Assembly: GCA_000309945.1 (NCBI GenBank)
Contig: CM001633.1
Location: 2,204,292-2,268,291, forward strand
Direction of reading: 5' to 3'
DNA length: 64,000 nt
DNA from: Leptolyngbyaceae cyanobacterium JSC-12
GTDB taxonomy: Bacteria > Cyanobacteriota > Cyanobacteriia > Leptolyngbyales > Leptolyngbyaceae
The translations under genes and the position numbers were made by a program. Shown piece by piece: positions 52,632 through 61,367 of the stretch. Numbering within the stretch: the first letter of the stretch is position 1; every line of letters starts with the position of its first letter. The notes below the pieces were generated by a model, which saw only the letters and a program-made list of their open reading frames with translations, made no database searches and had not been told where the DNA came from.

Positions 52632-54290
52632 TTAACTGATGGATTCATTTGGATCTGACAAATGATGTCCAATGACAGAAAAAACTCGACGATGCTCAAA
52701 TAACTGAACTAAGTCAGGGTTGATCTTGTTATGAGCTGATTCTTGTTTCAGGATTTTAAGGGCAGTGCTTGGATGTAAGCCCCGCTTGTAGGGGCGATCG
52801 CCTGCGGTTAGAGCATCATAAATATCGGCAACTGCCATAATTTGCGATTGGATGGGAATGTCTGCGGCCTCCAGCCCACGAGGATATCCACTGCCATCAA
52901 GTTTTTCGTGGTGTCCGTAGGCGATCGCAGGCACATCTTGTAATTCCTTTGTCCAGGGAATTCGTTTCAAAAATTGATAGGTATGGGTAACATGAGACTG
53001 GATTGATAATCGTTCTGCTTCAGTCAAGTTGCCACGACGTACAATTAGTTGTTCCATCTCTTGAGCACTGATTAGTGGTTTATACACTCCATCCACGTCG
53101 CGATAGGTATATTGCGCGATCTCTTTGAGCTGCATCAACGGTTCTTCAGCAAGAATTCTGGGTTCATTTGCTTCTAACACAGTTTCCCAGTAGTGATCTA
53201 ATTGAGCCAGCTTTTCTGCCAATTCGGCGTCCAGTTGTGCTAGTTTCTGGCAGTCAGCACAATCTACACCAGATGGATGAGGATGCTTGAGTAAGTGACT
53301 GGGATGCTCGATCAAGTGGCGATACTTTGCCTGGGCGCATTCCATTTCTAGCGTGCGACGTACCAACCCAAATCGATTCTTAATAACTTCCAGTTGTAAT
53401 GGATAGAGTTTTTTTGCCTTCACCAGGATGGCTTCTGGCACACCCACCTTGCCGAAATCGTGAAGCAAGGCAGCGTAGCGAATTTCTTGGATCTGGCGCT
53501 CGCTGAAACGGATTGATGCGAGAGACCCCTTGCTTATATCATTCACCTCTTCACTCAAGCGAACGGTCAAATCAGCAACACGTTCTGAATGCCCAGAGGT
53601 GCATGGGTCGCGTGTTTCAATAATTTGAACCGCAGCTCTAACAAATCCCTCAAACAATTGTTCAATACTTTCTTGCAAGTGGTTGCGCTCAATTGAAATC
53701 GCTGCCTGACTGGCGAGCGATCGTACAATTCGTTCTTCTGCTTCTGAAAAAGGTTGAGTCACTTCCAGCACATTCTCAGGCGTAATCACAAGCTCTGACG
53801 AAACCTTACGATTAATAAGTTGCAGAACTCCAATCGTTTCACCTTTCTGATTTTGCATCGGCAACACTAACACTGATCGCGTTCGATAACCAATGCTGCG
53901 GTCAAAGCTGCAATCAAGCTGGTAGGGGACATCCGTCAGAAGTTCATAAGCATCTGCTAAATTCAGGGTCTCGCCAGTGAGTGCCACGTAGCCTGCTAAA
54001 CTCTTTGGCGTGATCGGCATGCAAAACTCTCGAAAAGACGTTGTCGGTTTTGAAAAATTCTGAGCAACTTTAAACAAAAGACTCGGGACATCAGCATCTC
54101 GAACAATCAGATAAACACTACCCGCATCACTCGAAGTAATTTCCCGACTTTTAGACAAGATTAAACTCAATAGCTCCTCTAGATCATGCGTACCAGAGAG
54201 CGCTGTGCCAATTGCCAGTAGCTTTTCAATCAACTCTGCTCTTTCAGCAGCTGCCTGCGAAAAATCCTGGCTGTCCGTCGTACTCAACAT
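52632..54290 (-). CDS. GAF and HD-GYP domain cyclic-di-GMP phosphodiesterase-like protein
   Basis: The 552-residue cytoplasmic protein has a GAF sensory domain (about 20-205) and an HD-GYP phosphodiesterase domain (about 212-535). All main motifs are present: HSERVADL (234-241), the metal pair His277-Asp278 in LLHDFGKVGVP, GHHEKLDGSGYP (459-470) and the later VADIYDALTAGDRPYK. Active members hydrolyse cyclic-di-GMP to pGpG or GMP. Between HD and GYP lies an added segment (about 305-425) with Cys344-Ala-Asp-Cys347, which may bind a metal or sense redox state. The input to GAF is not known. Confidence 0.9.
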   Translation of the reverse strand: MLSTTDSQDFSQAAAERAELIEKLLAIGTALSGTHDLEELLSLILSKSREITSSDAGSVYLIVRDADVPSLLFKVAQNFSKPTTSFREFCMPITPKSLAGYVALTGETLNLADAYELLTDVPYQLDCSFDRSIGYRTRSVLVLPMQNQKGETIGVLQLINRKVSSELVITPENVLEVTQPFSEAEERIVRSLASQAAISIERNHLQESIEQLFEGFVRAAVQIIETRDPCTSGHSERVADLTVRLSEEVNDISKGSLASIRFSERQIQEIRYAALLHDFGKVGVPEAILVKAKKLYPLQLEVIKNRFGLVRRTLEMECAQAKYRHLIEHPSHLLKHPHPSGVDCADCQKLAQLDAELAEKLAQLDHYWETVLEANEPRILAEEPLMQLKEIAQYTYRDVDGVYKPLISAQEMEQLIVRRGNLTEAERLSIQSHVTHTYQFLKRIPWTKELQDVPAIAYGHHEKLDGSGYPRGLEAADIPIQSQIMAVADIYDALTAGDRPYKRGLHPSTALKILKQESAHNKINPDLVQLFEHRRVFSVIGHHLSDPNESIS

Positions 54291-54551
54291 TGGAACATGA
54301 CCGTAAATGGTGGTTAAACCCTGCTTTTATTGAAGATTAAACTGCTCAAGATCTGCCAGCTACTAGTTAAAGGTTGACAAAAGATTTGAAGACTGTATCA
54401 AAAGTTGAGTGAAATCACTGATTCTGCTAGTTAAAAATACTTAATTTTTTCCAGCACATCACAATTTATGTAATTCCAACATAGCCAGCAGTTTTGCAAA
54501 TGGCATCCTGCCTGATCAGGTGATACCTCTTACACACTAGGAGCGAAATCT

Positions 54552-55481
54552 ATGACCGACTATCGATACCTCAGCATTTGGGGGTTGCTGTTAGGAGCCT
54601 TTGTTTTTCTGTTATCGCCTGCTCAAGCTGAGCCAGGCAATCGGACAACAGAATCTCAAGTTTATAATCTGCGGCAACAACAAAATCAAGCCATTGATGT
54701 TGTTCTAGATCAACTGGCACAGGCAGATGTAGTATATTTGGCAGAAACTCACGATCGCCCTCAGGATCACCAGGCTCAGCTAGAAATCCTGCGCTCGCTG
54801 CTGCATAGACGCTCTAAGCTAATTATCGGCATGGAAATGTTTCAGCGACCTTATCAAGGTACTCTGGATCGTTACATTGCTGGGCAAATTACTGAGACAG
54901 ACTTAATTCAACAAACTGATTACAAGCGCCGATGGGGGTATCCCTGGGAACTTTATGCTCCAATTATTCGGTTTGCTAAAGATAACCAGTTACCAATTGT
55001 TGCACTCAATACTCCTAGCGAAGTCACTCGCAAAGTAGCACGGGCTGGATTAGACAACCTGACGCTAGTAGACCGTCAGTGGATTCCACCCCGGTCAGCG
55101 ATTCTGGCGAAACCAGAGGCATATCGGCAGCGCATCCGCCAGATTTATGATGAAATCCATCAGGGCAAAGGAACCAGTAACGATTTCGAGCGCTTTTTCC
55201 TGGCGCAGATCGTGTGGGATGAAACGATGGCAGAGCGAGTAGCAACGACATTGCAAAAACAGCCCAATTCACTAGTTGTTGTGCTGGCTGGGCAGGGGCA
55301 TGTGATGTATGGAGATGGGATTCCATCTCGGGTTGCTCGACGGATGGCAACCATTCGCAAAGCAAGCCCATTCAAGCAGATTACTGTGTTGCTAAACCCA
55401 ACCGATGATTTGAAGTTGGAACCCGCGATCGCAGATTATTTCTGGTATTCGCCTGGAATCGGCGCAGGAGGAAGCAGGTAG
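54552..55481 (+). CDS. ChaN-family exported protein
   Basis: The 309-residue protein has a signal peptide (about 1-26, ending AQA) and one ChaN-type domain (about 45-285). Motifs are YLAETHDRPQDHQAQLEIL near 65-83, GMEMFQRPYQGTLD near 97-110 and VLAGQGHVMYGDGIP near 248-262. ChaN-like proteins bind heme or iron and belong to a superfamily with erythromycin-esterase-like folds. AGGAGCG before the ATG supports the start. The gene ends in a 46-bp convergent overlap with pgsA. Confidence 0.85.
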   Translation: MTDYRYLSIWGLLLGAFVFLLSPAQAEPGNRTTESQVYNLRQQQNQAIDVVLDQLAQADVVYLAETHDRPQDHQAQLEILRSLLHRRSKLIIGMEMFQRPYQGTLDRYIAGQITETDLIQQTDYKRRWGYPWELYAPIIRFAKDNQLPIVALNTPSEVTRKVARAGLDNLTLVDRQWIPPRSAILAKPEAYRQRIRQIYDEIHQGKGTSNDFERFFLAQIVWDETMAERVATTLQKQPNSLVVVLAGQGHVMYGDGIPSRVARRMATIRKASPFKQITVLLNPTDDLKLEPAIADYFWYSPGIGAGGSR

Positions 55482-55978
55482 ATAGCCCCTGAAATCAGAG
55501 TCAGTGCCACGCTAAACCAAAAAGCAATTTGAGTGGGTACTTGCCATGCCTGTGAGAGGGGAGCTATCAGCAGAGCGATCGCCCCAATCTGACTCACCGT
55601 TTTCAGCTTGCCCCAAGTATTTGCCCCCTGAATTGCTGAGTTGCCTTGCAAGCCAGGTCTAACCCGCCATCCTGCGATCGTCAGTTCTCGCGCCAAGATC
55701 AAAAACACTCCCCATCCAGGAATTTGTCCTAACTCAACTAAAGCCAATAACGGAGCCAAAACAAGCAACTTATCCACCAGGGGATCCAGAAATTTTCCCA
55801 ACTCCGTGACTTGATTCAACTTGCGTGCCAGATAGCCATCAACCCAGTCAGTACTTGCACCAACCAAGAAAATTACGCAAACAAGCCACCGCATTTCAAC
55901 AGTTGGATGACTTAAACCATACAAAATCGGGGGAATTGCCAGTAAACGAGTAACCGTCACCCACGTTGGCACATTCAT
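55436..55978 (-). CDS. pgsA: CDP-diacylglycerol-glycerol-3-phosphate 3-phosphatidyltransferase
   Basis: The protein, 180 residues from ATG 55978, is PgsA, which makes phosphatidylglycerol phosphate, the precursor of the only phospholipid of cyanobacterial thylakoids. The CDP-alcohol transferase signature is complete: D-W-V-D-G-x2-A-R-x8-G-x3-D-x3-D, seen as DWVDGYLARKLNQVTELGKF followed by LDPLVDK. It has about five membrane helices. The frame is open to 56041, but MNVPTWVTVTRLLAIPP from 55978 matches the family N-terminus. Confidence 0.93.
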   Translation of the reverse strand: MNVPTWVTVTRLLAIPPILYGLSHPTVEMRWLVCVIFLVGASTDWVDGYLARKLNQVTELGKFLDPLVDKLLVLAPLLALVELGQIPGWGVFLILARELTIAGWRVRPGLQGNSAIQGANTWGKLKTVSQIGAIALLIAPLSQAWQVPTQIAFWFSVALTLISGAIYLLPPAPIPGEYQK

Positions 55979-56126
55979 AGCAGCCGTAATCTCCCACATA
56001 CATCTTTGAGTACCATATCGGTCAACACAAAACAGGGACAAGCCCCCAAAGACTCGTCCCCGTGTACCTCGCAGGAAGTAGTCAGCGTTTTCACACTGAA
56101 TCAGGAGGAAACTGATGACCCTATGT

Positions 56127-57041
56127 TTAGAAAGCTCCTCTCTTGGCTAGAACGACCAGAATTGTCTTGAAAATAAGTTTCAGGTCATAAATAACTGACC
56201 ATTTTTTCTGATAAGCAACATCCAACGATACGATCTCTTCAAAATCCAAAACTGTTGAACGGCCATTTACCTGCCACTCGCCAGTAATTCCAGGTTTGAC
56301 ATTCAAACGTTCCCAGTGATGCCGCTTGTAACCCATTACCTCATCAACTGTAGGGGGTCTGGTTCCAACCAGGCTCATTTCTCCTTTCAAGACGTTCCAA
56401 AACTGAGGCAGTTCATCCAAACTTGTTTTGCGCAGAAACCGTCCAACTCTCGTCACTCTGGGGTCATTGCGATTTTTGAAAATTCCACCTTTAGCTTCGT
56501 TATGAACCAGATGTTTCAACTTATCCGCATTCGTTACCATTGAACGAAATTTCCAAATGCGAAACGTCTTACCACCATATCCACAGCGAATTTGGCTGTA
56601 AAAGATGGGACCAGGGTCGTCCAATTGGGTAGCGATCGCAACGGGAATCGCCACCAGTGCCGCGATAGATAAACCAACGAGTGCACCTGCAATATCAATC
56701 AGGCGTTTGAGTTTACAATTTACCGAAGGGTGCACCTGAGTCAGGGAAACACGGTTATGGGATAGTATCGAAAAAACCTTCTGTTTCGCTTGTTCAAGCG
56801 ATAATGGCTCCATTGGTGAAGGATTAGAAGTGACCACCACAGCGTTAACCCCGTTAGATGAATGAATTGGATAGACCTGATCCTCACCATAAGTAAATTC
56901 CCTGAAATTGAACAGTAAGTACCTATGCGTTTGCTCAATCTTTGAATTGTGCTTCAGATTTATAAAGATCCAATATTTTTGCCTCAGGTTTAAAGGGGAA
57001 GGAAAGATAGGCAACTTTTCAAGAATTTTCCTGAAAAGCAC
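56127..57041 (-). CDS. Undecaprenyl-phosphate sugar-phosphate transferase
   Basis: The protein (up to 304 residues) is a polyprenyl-phosphate monophosphoglycosyl transferase of the WcaJ/PglC type that starts exopolysaccharide repeat units. It has one membrane helix (KRLIDIAGALVGLSIAALVA, about 112-131) followed by the catalytic core with DPGPIFYSQIRCGYGGKTF, SLDELPQFWNVLKGEMSLVG and KPGITGEWQVNGRS. The N-terminal 100 residues are poorly conserved and not a full five-helix domain. The start is uncertain: GTG 57041 gives the full length, and ATG 56813 (MEPLSLEQAKQ) gives about 228 residues. An imperfect 28-bp repeat lies just upstream. Confidence 0.9.
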   Translation of the reverse strand: MLFRKILEKLPIFPSPLNLRQKYWIFINLKHNSKIEQTHRYLLFNFREFTYGEDQVYPIHSSNGVNAVVVTSNPSPMEPLSLEQAKQKVFSILSHNRVSLTQVHPSVNCKLKRLIDIAGALVGLSIAALVAIPVAIATQLDDPGPIFYSQIRCGYGGKTFRIWKFRSMVTNADKLKHLVHNEAKGGIFKNRNDPRVTRVGRFLRKTSLDELPQFWNVLKGEMSLVGTRPPTVDEVMGYKRHHWERLNVKPGITGEWQVNGRSTVLDFEEIVSLDVAYQKKWSVIYDLKLIFKTILVVLAKRGAF

Positions 57042-57058
57042 TATAAAAAATTAGTGAA

Positions 57059-57114
57059 GTTAAAATGTTCGAGAAATGACTGGGACGTTAAAACATCCGA
57101 GAAATCACTGGATC
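57059..57114. repeat. Imperfect 28-bp tandem repeat upstream of the sugar transferase
   Basis: Copy one at 57059-57086 and copy two at 57087-57114 share 22 of 28 bases; both begin GTTAAAA and contain CGAGAAAT-ACTGG. The repeat fills the space between the end of the SGNH-like gene and the transferase start. Confidence 0.75.
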
Positions 57115-57120
57115 GTCATA

Positions 57121-58437
57121 TCACCCTGAAAACATTCGAGGGAGATAGATACAGGCAGTATTACAGCGCTCGCTAGTGAATGAGGATACTTCTGGTGATG
57201 GATAGAGCGCTTGCCGTGGAACAAAGGTTGATACAGAATTGGCTAACTCTTTACTCAGTTGCAGCGAGACAGCTGTTGCACCATAACGATTGAGATGGCT
57301 GGGGTCTGCAAAATAATGGTTTTGACTTAAGTGTGGCTGGGCTGCTAGATCCTTGAATATGAAGCGTTTTGACTGAGCAGCACGTCGCATCTGATTGCGA
57401 AAACGATCTTCGTACTGAGTTCTTGTAAAGTCTAAGTAGGTTGATGTGAGCGGGAGATTTACGAAAACCAATGGCACCCGTCGCGTATTGACAAAGCGCA
57501 AAACCTTTTCAAAAGCAGTTGCTTGATTGCCTGTTAATTCAAAATTGCGATAGTCGGCATCGAATGCGCCAGCCACCCGAGGATAGCGTTGAAAATAGAG
57601 GCTGGGACTAAACCGGGTATTAACAATTTGAAAGCCCAGCGTTTCTGCTGGATGAGCAGAAGATTGTGGCGAGGCTGTGAGACGTTGATTATGCCGCACA
57701 ACGAGTTTAATGGGTTGCTTACAAGCTTGATGGGGCGATCGCTCTTTGGTGACAACTTTAGGAACACGCTCACCGGATATTCCTGCATGTGAAGTTGGCT
57801 GAATCAATAAGGGCAAAGGCAAAAGATCCATACAAATATGACCCACGTTCAAGCCAGGAGGCGCAGGGGGAATTGGCCGGACTCCAGACATCAGCAATTG
57901 ATGACCCCGTGAGGACACAATTTTGTCAAACGTGTGGTCAACCCGCCCACTGTTGAAAGCACGTGAGCCATCTGCCCAAATAATCAATTTTGGCAGGCGT
58001 TCTGGCGGGATTAGCTGATGCAGCAGCCAGTCTACAACTTGAGCAGTCGCTCCATTGATGCCAAAGTTGTAAATTTTGAGTCCTGGGTAACCTTGCTCGG
58101 CAAGCCCCTGTTGCAGGGCGATGGGATCGACACCTTGCAGCGCACGGGAACTACCCACAATTAAAATATCTGGAGTGCCAACCTGCTCTAGATAAGCGGT
58201 GTATTGTTGAAGTTGGCGATCAAGTTGCTGACTGTTGAAGCTAGGAAATACAGTTGGGGTTGGAAGCGGATAACCAGGAGAAACATTCCTAGGAACAACA
58301 TCAGACGGCTCAATTTTGAGCTCAACCACCACGTCACCCGGTGCAGGGGTTGCTGTAAAACCAGCACCAGGAAAAGGCGCTGTGGATAAAGTGCTGAATA
58401 AGGGAACAGCGATCGCCAGTGAGGAAACCCATCTCAT
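57121..58437 (-). CDS. Exported SGNH/DUF1574-like protein
   Basis: The 438-residue protein has an N-terminal signal-like segment (about 1-27), a Pro-rich linker and an SGNH-like domain. The likely nucleophile is in DILIVGSSRALQGVDP (about 90-105), and the matching Asp/His pair lies in YFADPSHLNRYGA near 376-388. Proteins of this type O-acetylate or otherwise modify exopolysaccharide or wall polymers. It sits next to the sugar-phosphate transferase on the same strand, which supports a polysaccharide role. The function is not certain. Confidence 0.72.
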   Translation of the reverse strand: MRWVSSLAIAVPLFSTLSTAPFPGAGFTATPAPGDVVVELKIEPSDVVPRNVSPGYPLPTPTVFPSFNSQQLDRQLQQYTAYLEQVGTPDILIVGSSRALQGVDPIALQQGLAEQGYPGLKIYNFGINGATAQVVDWLLHQLIPPERLPKLIIWADGSRAFNSGRVDHTFDKIVSSRGHQLLMSGVRPIPPAPPGLNVGHICMDLLPLPLLIQPTSHAGISGERVPKVVTKERSPHQACKQPIKLVVRHNQRLTASPQSSAHPAETLGFQIVNTRFSPSLYFQRYPRVAGAFDADYRNFELTGNQATAFEKVLRFVNTRRVPLVFVNLPLTSTYLDFTRTQYEDRFRNQMRRAAQSKRFIFKDLAAQPHLSQNHYFADPSHLNRYGATAVSLQLSKELANSVSTFVPRQALYPSPEVSSFTSERCNTACIYLPRMFSG

Positions 58438-58530
58438 GCGAGGATCTGCAACTCAATCGAGATCCAGTCAACCACATTGCTTTTTACAGAATCAACCGAG
58501 ATAGCAACGGATTAAATATCATCCCAGTCT

Positions 58531-59661
58531 TTAAGGCACACTTTCAAAGCGTTTGATGGGTTTAGCAGACGTGATTGATGTCTGGACAGCCGCTGATTGT
58601 CTGGCAGAGATAGGAGGCTGTTTGCTTGGGGATGCCCGGCGTGATAGGTTTTGAGTCCACGCTTTTTTGGCAGTCGATTGGTTGATAGCAGGCATATCGC
58701 GCTGGGACTGAAGTGCTTCTGGTGGGATGGTACAGCGGATCGCTATTTCATCTGTTTTGGTGTAGTTTTGCAGAAGCTTGAAAAACTTAGAAAAGCTGAA
58801 ACTTCTGGGATCCATACGAGAGCCTGAACGATCAACGGCTTTGTGAGTTGTGATGCGATCATCCGGTACAGCTGTTTTGGAGACTAACCAGGCTAGGGAT
58901 TGATATTGAGCCTCCGTGTAGCCACTATGGCGGTAGGCATTGTTAATGCCATCGGGTGGAGTCTCTAAGGACACGTGATAGGCAAAGTTGTTCACTGAAG
59001 GAGGAAATTTTGCGTGGGTTTTTACCGATTCTTTGCCGCGCTTACTAACAAAAACAGAGTTTCCAGCGCCATAAGCACGTTTATCAGGTGGAACCAAATA
59101 CACAATGGTGCCATCCCGCTGAATCAACGTATGGTAACTCGCTTGATCTTCATCGCGGGGATGGGGAGTAAGGAAAAAATTAATCGTACTAGCGGCTGAT
59201 CCCACCGTTTCGTGCAAGACCACAATCGGATCAAGGTTTGCAGGGTTGCCATCAATATCTAGCAAAAAGCGATCGCCATAATTGGTTGGATGAATAAGAA
59301 CAATTTCTTCACGCGGCTGGTATGCAGGAATAGGGCGTGCTCCATCTGGATAAACTAAGCGATTAGCTAAATCGGTGAACTGAAGCTGACGAAACCTCAA
59401 CAATGACAACGGGGTCTTAGAATAGGCTGCCCTGGAAGACCTAGCCATAGAGGCTTTAGGCGTTTCTTCTGGCCTGATCATGCAATCTGTTGGCAGACTT
59501 TGATCATCAGCGGAGTAATTGGGAGGGCGAACAACATCGGAACTGGGCTGACTGGGAGATTCAAATTCTGCTCGCTGTGCCTTACTTGCATTCACCGTGA
59601 TAATTAAAGTCATGACACACAGAACAAAGAGAGAAATCGTTGTCACCAGATTTCGTTTCAT
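58531..59661 (-). CDS. AmpD-type N-acetylmuramoyl-L-alanine amidase (Amidase_2)
   Basis: The protein, 376 residues from ATG 59661, has an N-terminal membrane or signal segment (MKRNLVTTISLFVLCVMTLI) and an Amidase_2 domain (about 130-300). Zinc-site landmarks are VVLHETVGSA, SYHTLIQRDGT and RITTHKAVDRSGSRMDP. It hydrolyses the muramoyl-alanine bond in the periplasm. The tail (about 310-376) is Ser/Gln/Lys-rich and has no domain. The open frame runs back to a TTG at 59811, and ATG 59676 is also possible; no start has a clear ribosome-binding sequence. I prefer ATG 59661 for its normal signal peptide. Confidence 0.85.
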   Translation of the reverse strand: MKRNLVTTISLFVLCVMTLIITVNASKAQRAEFESPSQPSSDVVRPPNYSADDQSLPTDCMIRPEETPKASMARSSRAAYSKTPLSLLRFRQLQFTDLANRLVYPDGARPIPAYQPREEIVLIHPTNYGDRFLLDIDGNPANLDPIVVLHETVGSAASTINFFLTPHPRDEDQASYHTLIQRDGTIVYLVPPDKRAYGAGNSVFVSKRGKESVKTHAKFPPSVNNFAYHVSLETPPDGINNAYRHSGYTEAQYQSLAWLVSKTAVPDDRITTHKAVDRSGSRMDPRSFSFSKFFKLLQNYTKTDEIAIRCTIPPEALQSQRDMPAINQSTAKKAWTQNLSRRASPSKQPPISARQSAAVQTSITSAKPIKRFESVP

Positions 59662-59676
59662 GCCAAATAGTTTCAT

Positions 59677-60125
59677 GCCAGCTAGCCAATACACCGAATT
59701 TTGTTCATTAAACAATGCGCGAGAAGCAAAAGTATTACAAACTTGTCCACGGTCAACTTCGTCCTTTTTCTTTAGGGAAGCCTCCAGTTCCGAAGTTAAA
59801 TATGGTTTCAATAAACTGGACGTAAAACTACTGAACCTTAGATAAAAACACGCAATTAAGTGATGCCTATCAAGAGATATTAAATCTTAAGTAATATTAA
59901 GCACAAAATTTAAGCACGAAATCACAATTCCTATTGTTTCAACCCATCAAAAGAAAGCCGCATAATTCCTTATTTGTTTGCGATCGCTGATTTCTTCCGA
60001 ATTACCAGCCTTGAGAAATCATTAAGTTTTGCTTAAAATATGAATGTTCTTTTGAATACATTCCGACAACTATTTTTCTCATAATCTTTCAGTTATTCTT
60101 CACTTACAACTGCTAAGGAGGATCT
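59677..60125. other. AT-rich intergenic region before the BMP importer
   Basis: About 450 bp between divergent genes, with long AT-rich stretches, one HIP1 octamer and no recognised gene. No purine-riboswitch-type core was found. It ends at a very strong Shine-Dalgarno-like AAGGAGGA (60115-60122), which precedes a 19-codon frame. It should contain the promoter of the importer operon. Confidence 0.5.
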
Positions 60126-60185
60126 TTGAGCAATTTGTTACGCTCCCTTATACAGCAATCGTTTTCCTCTGCTAGGAGAGTTTAA
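60126..60185 (+). CDS. Possible 19-residue leader ORF upstream of the BMP importer
   Basis: AAGGAGGA is followed 3 nt later by TTG at 60126 and an open frame of 19 codons (product MSNLLRSLIQQSFSSARRV) that ends at TAA 60183-60185, 3 nt before the GTG of the binding-protein gene. The next gene's own ribosome-binding sequence (AGGAGAG, 60174-60180) lies inside this frame. The layout suggests translational coupling or a regulatory leader peptide, but TTG starts and short SD spacing make this uncertain. Confidence 0.35.
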   Translation: MSNLLRSLIQQSFSSARRV

Positions 60186-60188
60186 AGA

Positions 60189-61367
60189 GTGAGCACGCAT
60201 CGAAGCATTATTCATATTCCCAGGCGGCAGGTAATTCGCGGGATTTTGGCAACAGTCGCCTTTGCAGCAACTACTAAACTCACAGCCTGTTCATCGGATG
60301 GTGAAACTGGGACGGCAGACGGTGGAGCTTCCGACAAGCCTCTTGTCATTGGGTTTATTTATGTCGGTGCAAAGGACGATTACGGCTGGAACCAGGCACA
60401 TGCTCTAGGTGCGCAGGAAATTTCTAAGCTTCCTGGTGTCAAGCTTGTCGAGCAAGCTAGTGTACCTGAAACGAAAGAAGTGCAGGAAGTCATGCGCAAC
60501 ATGATTGAGCAAGATGGTGCAACCGTCATCTTTCCCACCTCTTTCGGCTACTTCAAACCCCATACCATTGAGATGGCAAAGCAGTACCCTGACGTGCAAT
60601 TCTTCCATTGCTCAACGCTTTGGCAGGATGGGATGCCAACAAATATTGGAAACTATTATGCTGCCACCGATGAAGGGCAGTACATCGCAGGGCGGATTGC
60701 AGCTCAATCCACCAAGAGCGGAAAGCTTGGATTTGTAGCAGCAAAGCCAGTAAATCCGGTGCTTCGCAATATTAATGGCTTCATTATGGGTGCTCGTAGC
60801 GTCAAGCCCGATATCACAATGCAAGTTATTTTCACGGGAGATTGGAACGTACCTGTGAAAGAAGCCGAAGCAACGAACTCCCTGGCAGATCAAGGCATTG
60901 ACGTAATTGGTGTTCATGTTGACAGCCCCAAAGTTGTTATCGAGACAGCTGAGAAACGGGGCATTCTCTCTGCCGGATACCATGCAGACCAGTCGACATT
61001 AGCACCCAAAGGGTATCTCACAGGGACAACCTACCGTTGGGGGCAGGTCTACAAAGAATATGTTGATCAGATTAAGGCTGGTAAGAAAGTTGCAGACGGC
61101 GGGATTCCTCGAATCAGCCAAGGAAGTTTGAAAGAAAACTATATTCAGATGGCTCCTTTCGGTCCTGCAGTATCGGACGCAGTTAAGAAAGATGCAGATG
61201 CAACCATAGCAAAGTTTGTGGATGGTTCTCTGATTGTTTACACGGGTGAAATCAAGGACAACACGGGTAAAGTACGGGTTCCTAAAGGGACAGCATATAA
61301 GCTTACTGACCCTGAATTAGACAAAGTTGATTGGCTAGCAAATGGCGTTATCGGAAGTGTGAGCTAG
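60189..61367 (+). CDS. BMP-family ABC transporter substrate-binding lipoprotein
   Basis: The 392-residue protein is a Bmp/Med-type binding protein; relatives bind purine nucleosides. The N-terminus has twin arginines Arg12-Arg13 in PRRQVIRGIL and a lipobox ending in LTAC with Cys34, so it appears to be a Tat- or Sec-exported lipoprotein. The mature domain (about 50-385) has FIYVGAKDDYGWNQAH, DEGQYIAGRIAA and the late APFGPAVSD. The start is GTG 60189, with AGGAGAG upstream. It is the first of four genes in one operon. Confidence 0.9.
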   Translation: MSTHRSIIHIPRRQVIRGILATVAFAATTKLTACSSDGETGTADGGASDKPLVIGFIYVGAKDDYGWNQAHALGAQEISKLPGVKLVEQASVPETKEVQEVMRNMIEQDGATVIFPTSFGYFKPHTIEMAKQYPDVQFFHCSTLWQDGMPTNIGNYYAATDEGQYIAGRIAAQSTKSGKLGFVAAKPVNPVLRNINGFIMGARSVKPDITMQVIFTGDWNVPVKEAEATNSLADQGIDVIGVHVDSPKVVIETAEKRGILSAGYHADQSTLAPKGYLTGTTYRWGQVYKEYVDQIKAGKKVADGGIPRISQGSLKENYIQMAPFGPAVSDAVKKDADATIAKFVDGSLIVYTGEIKDNTGKVRVPKGTAYKLTDPELDKVDWLANGVIGSVS

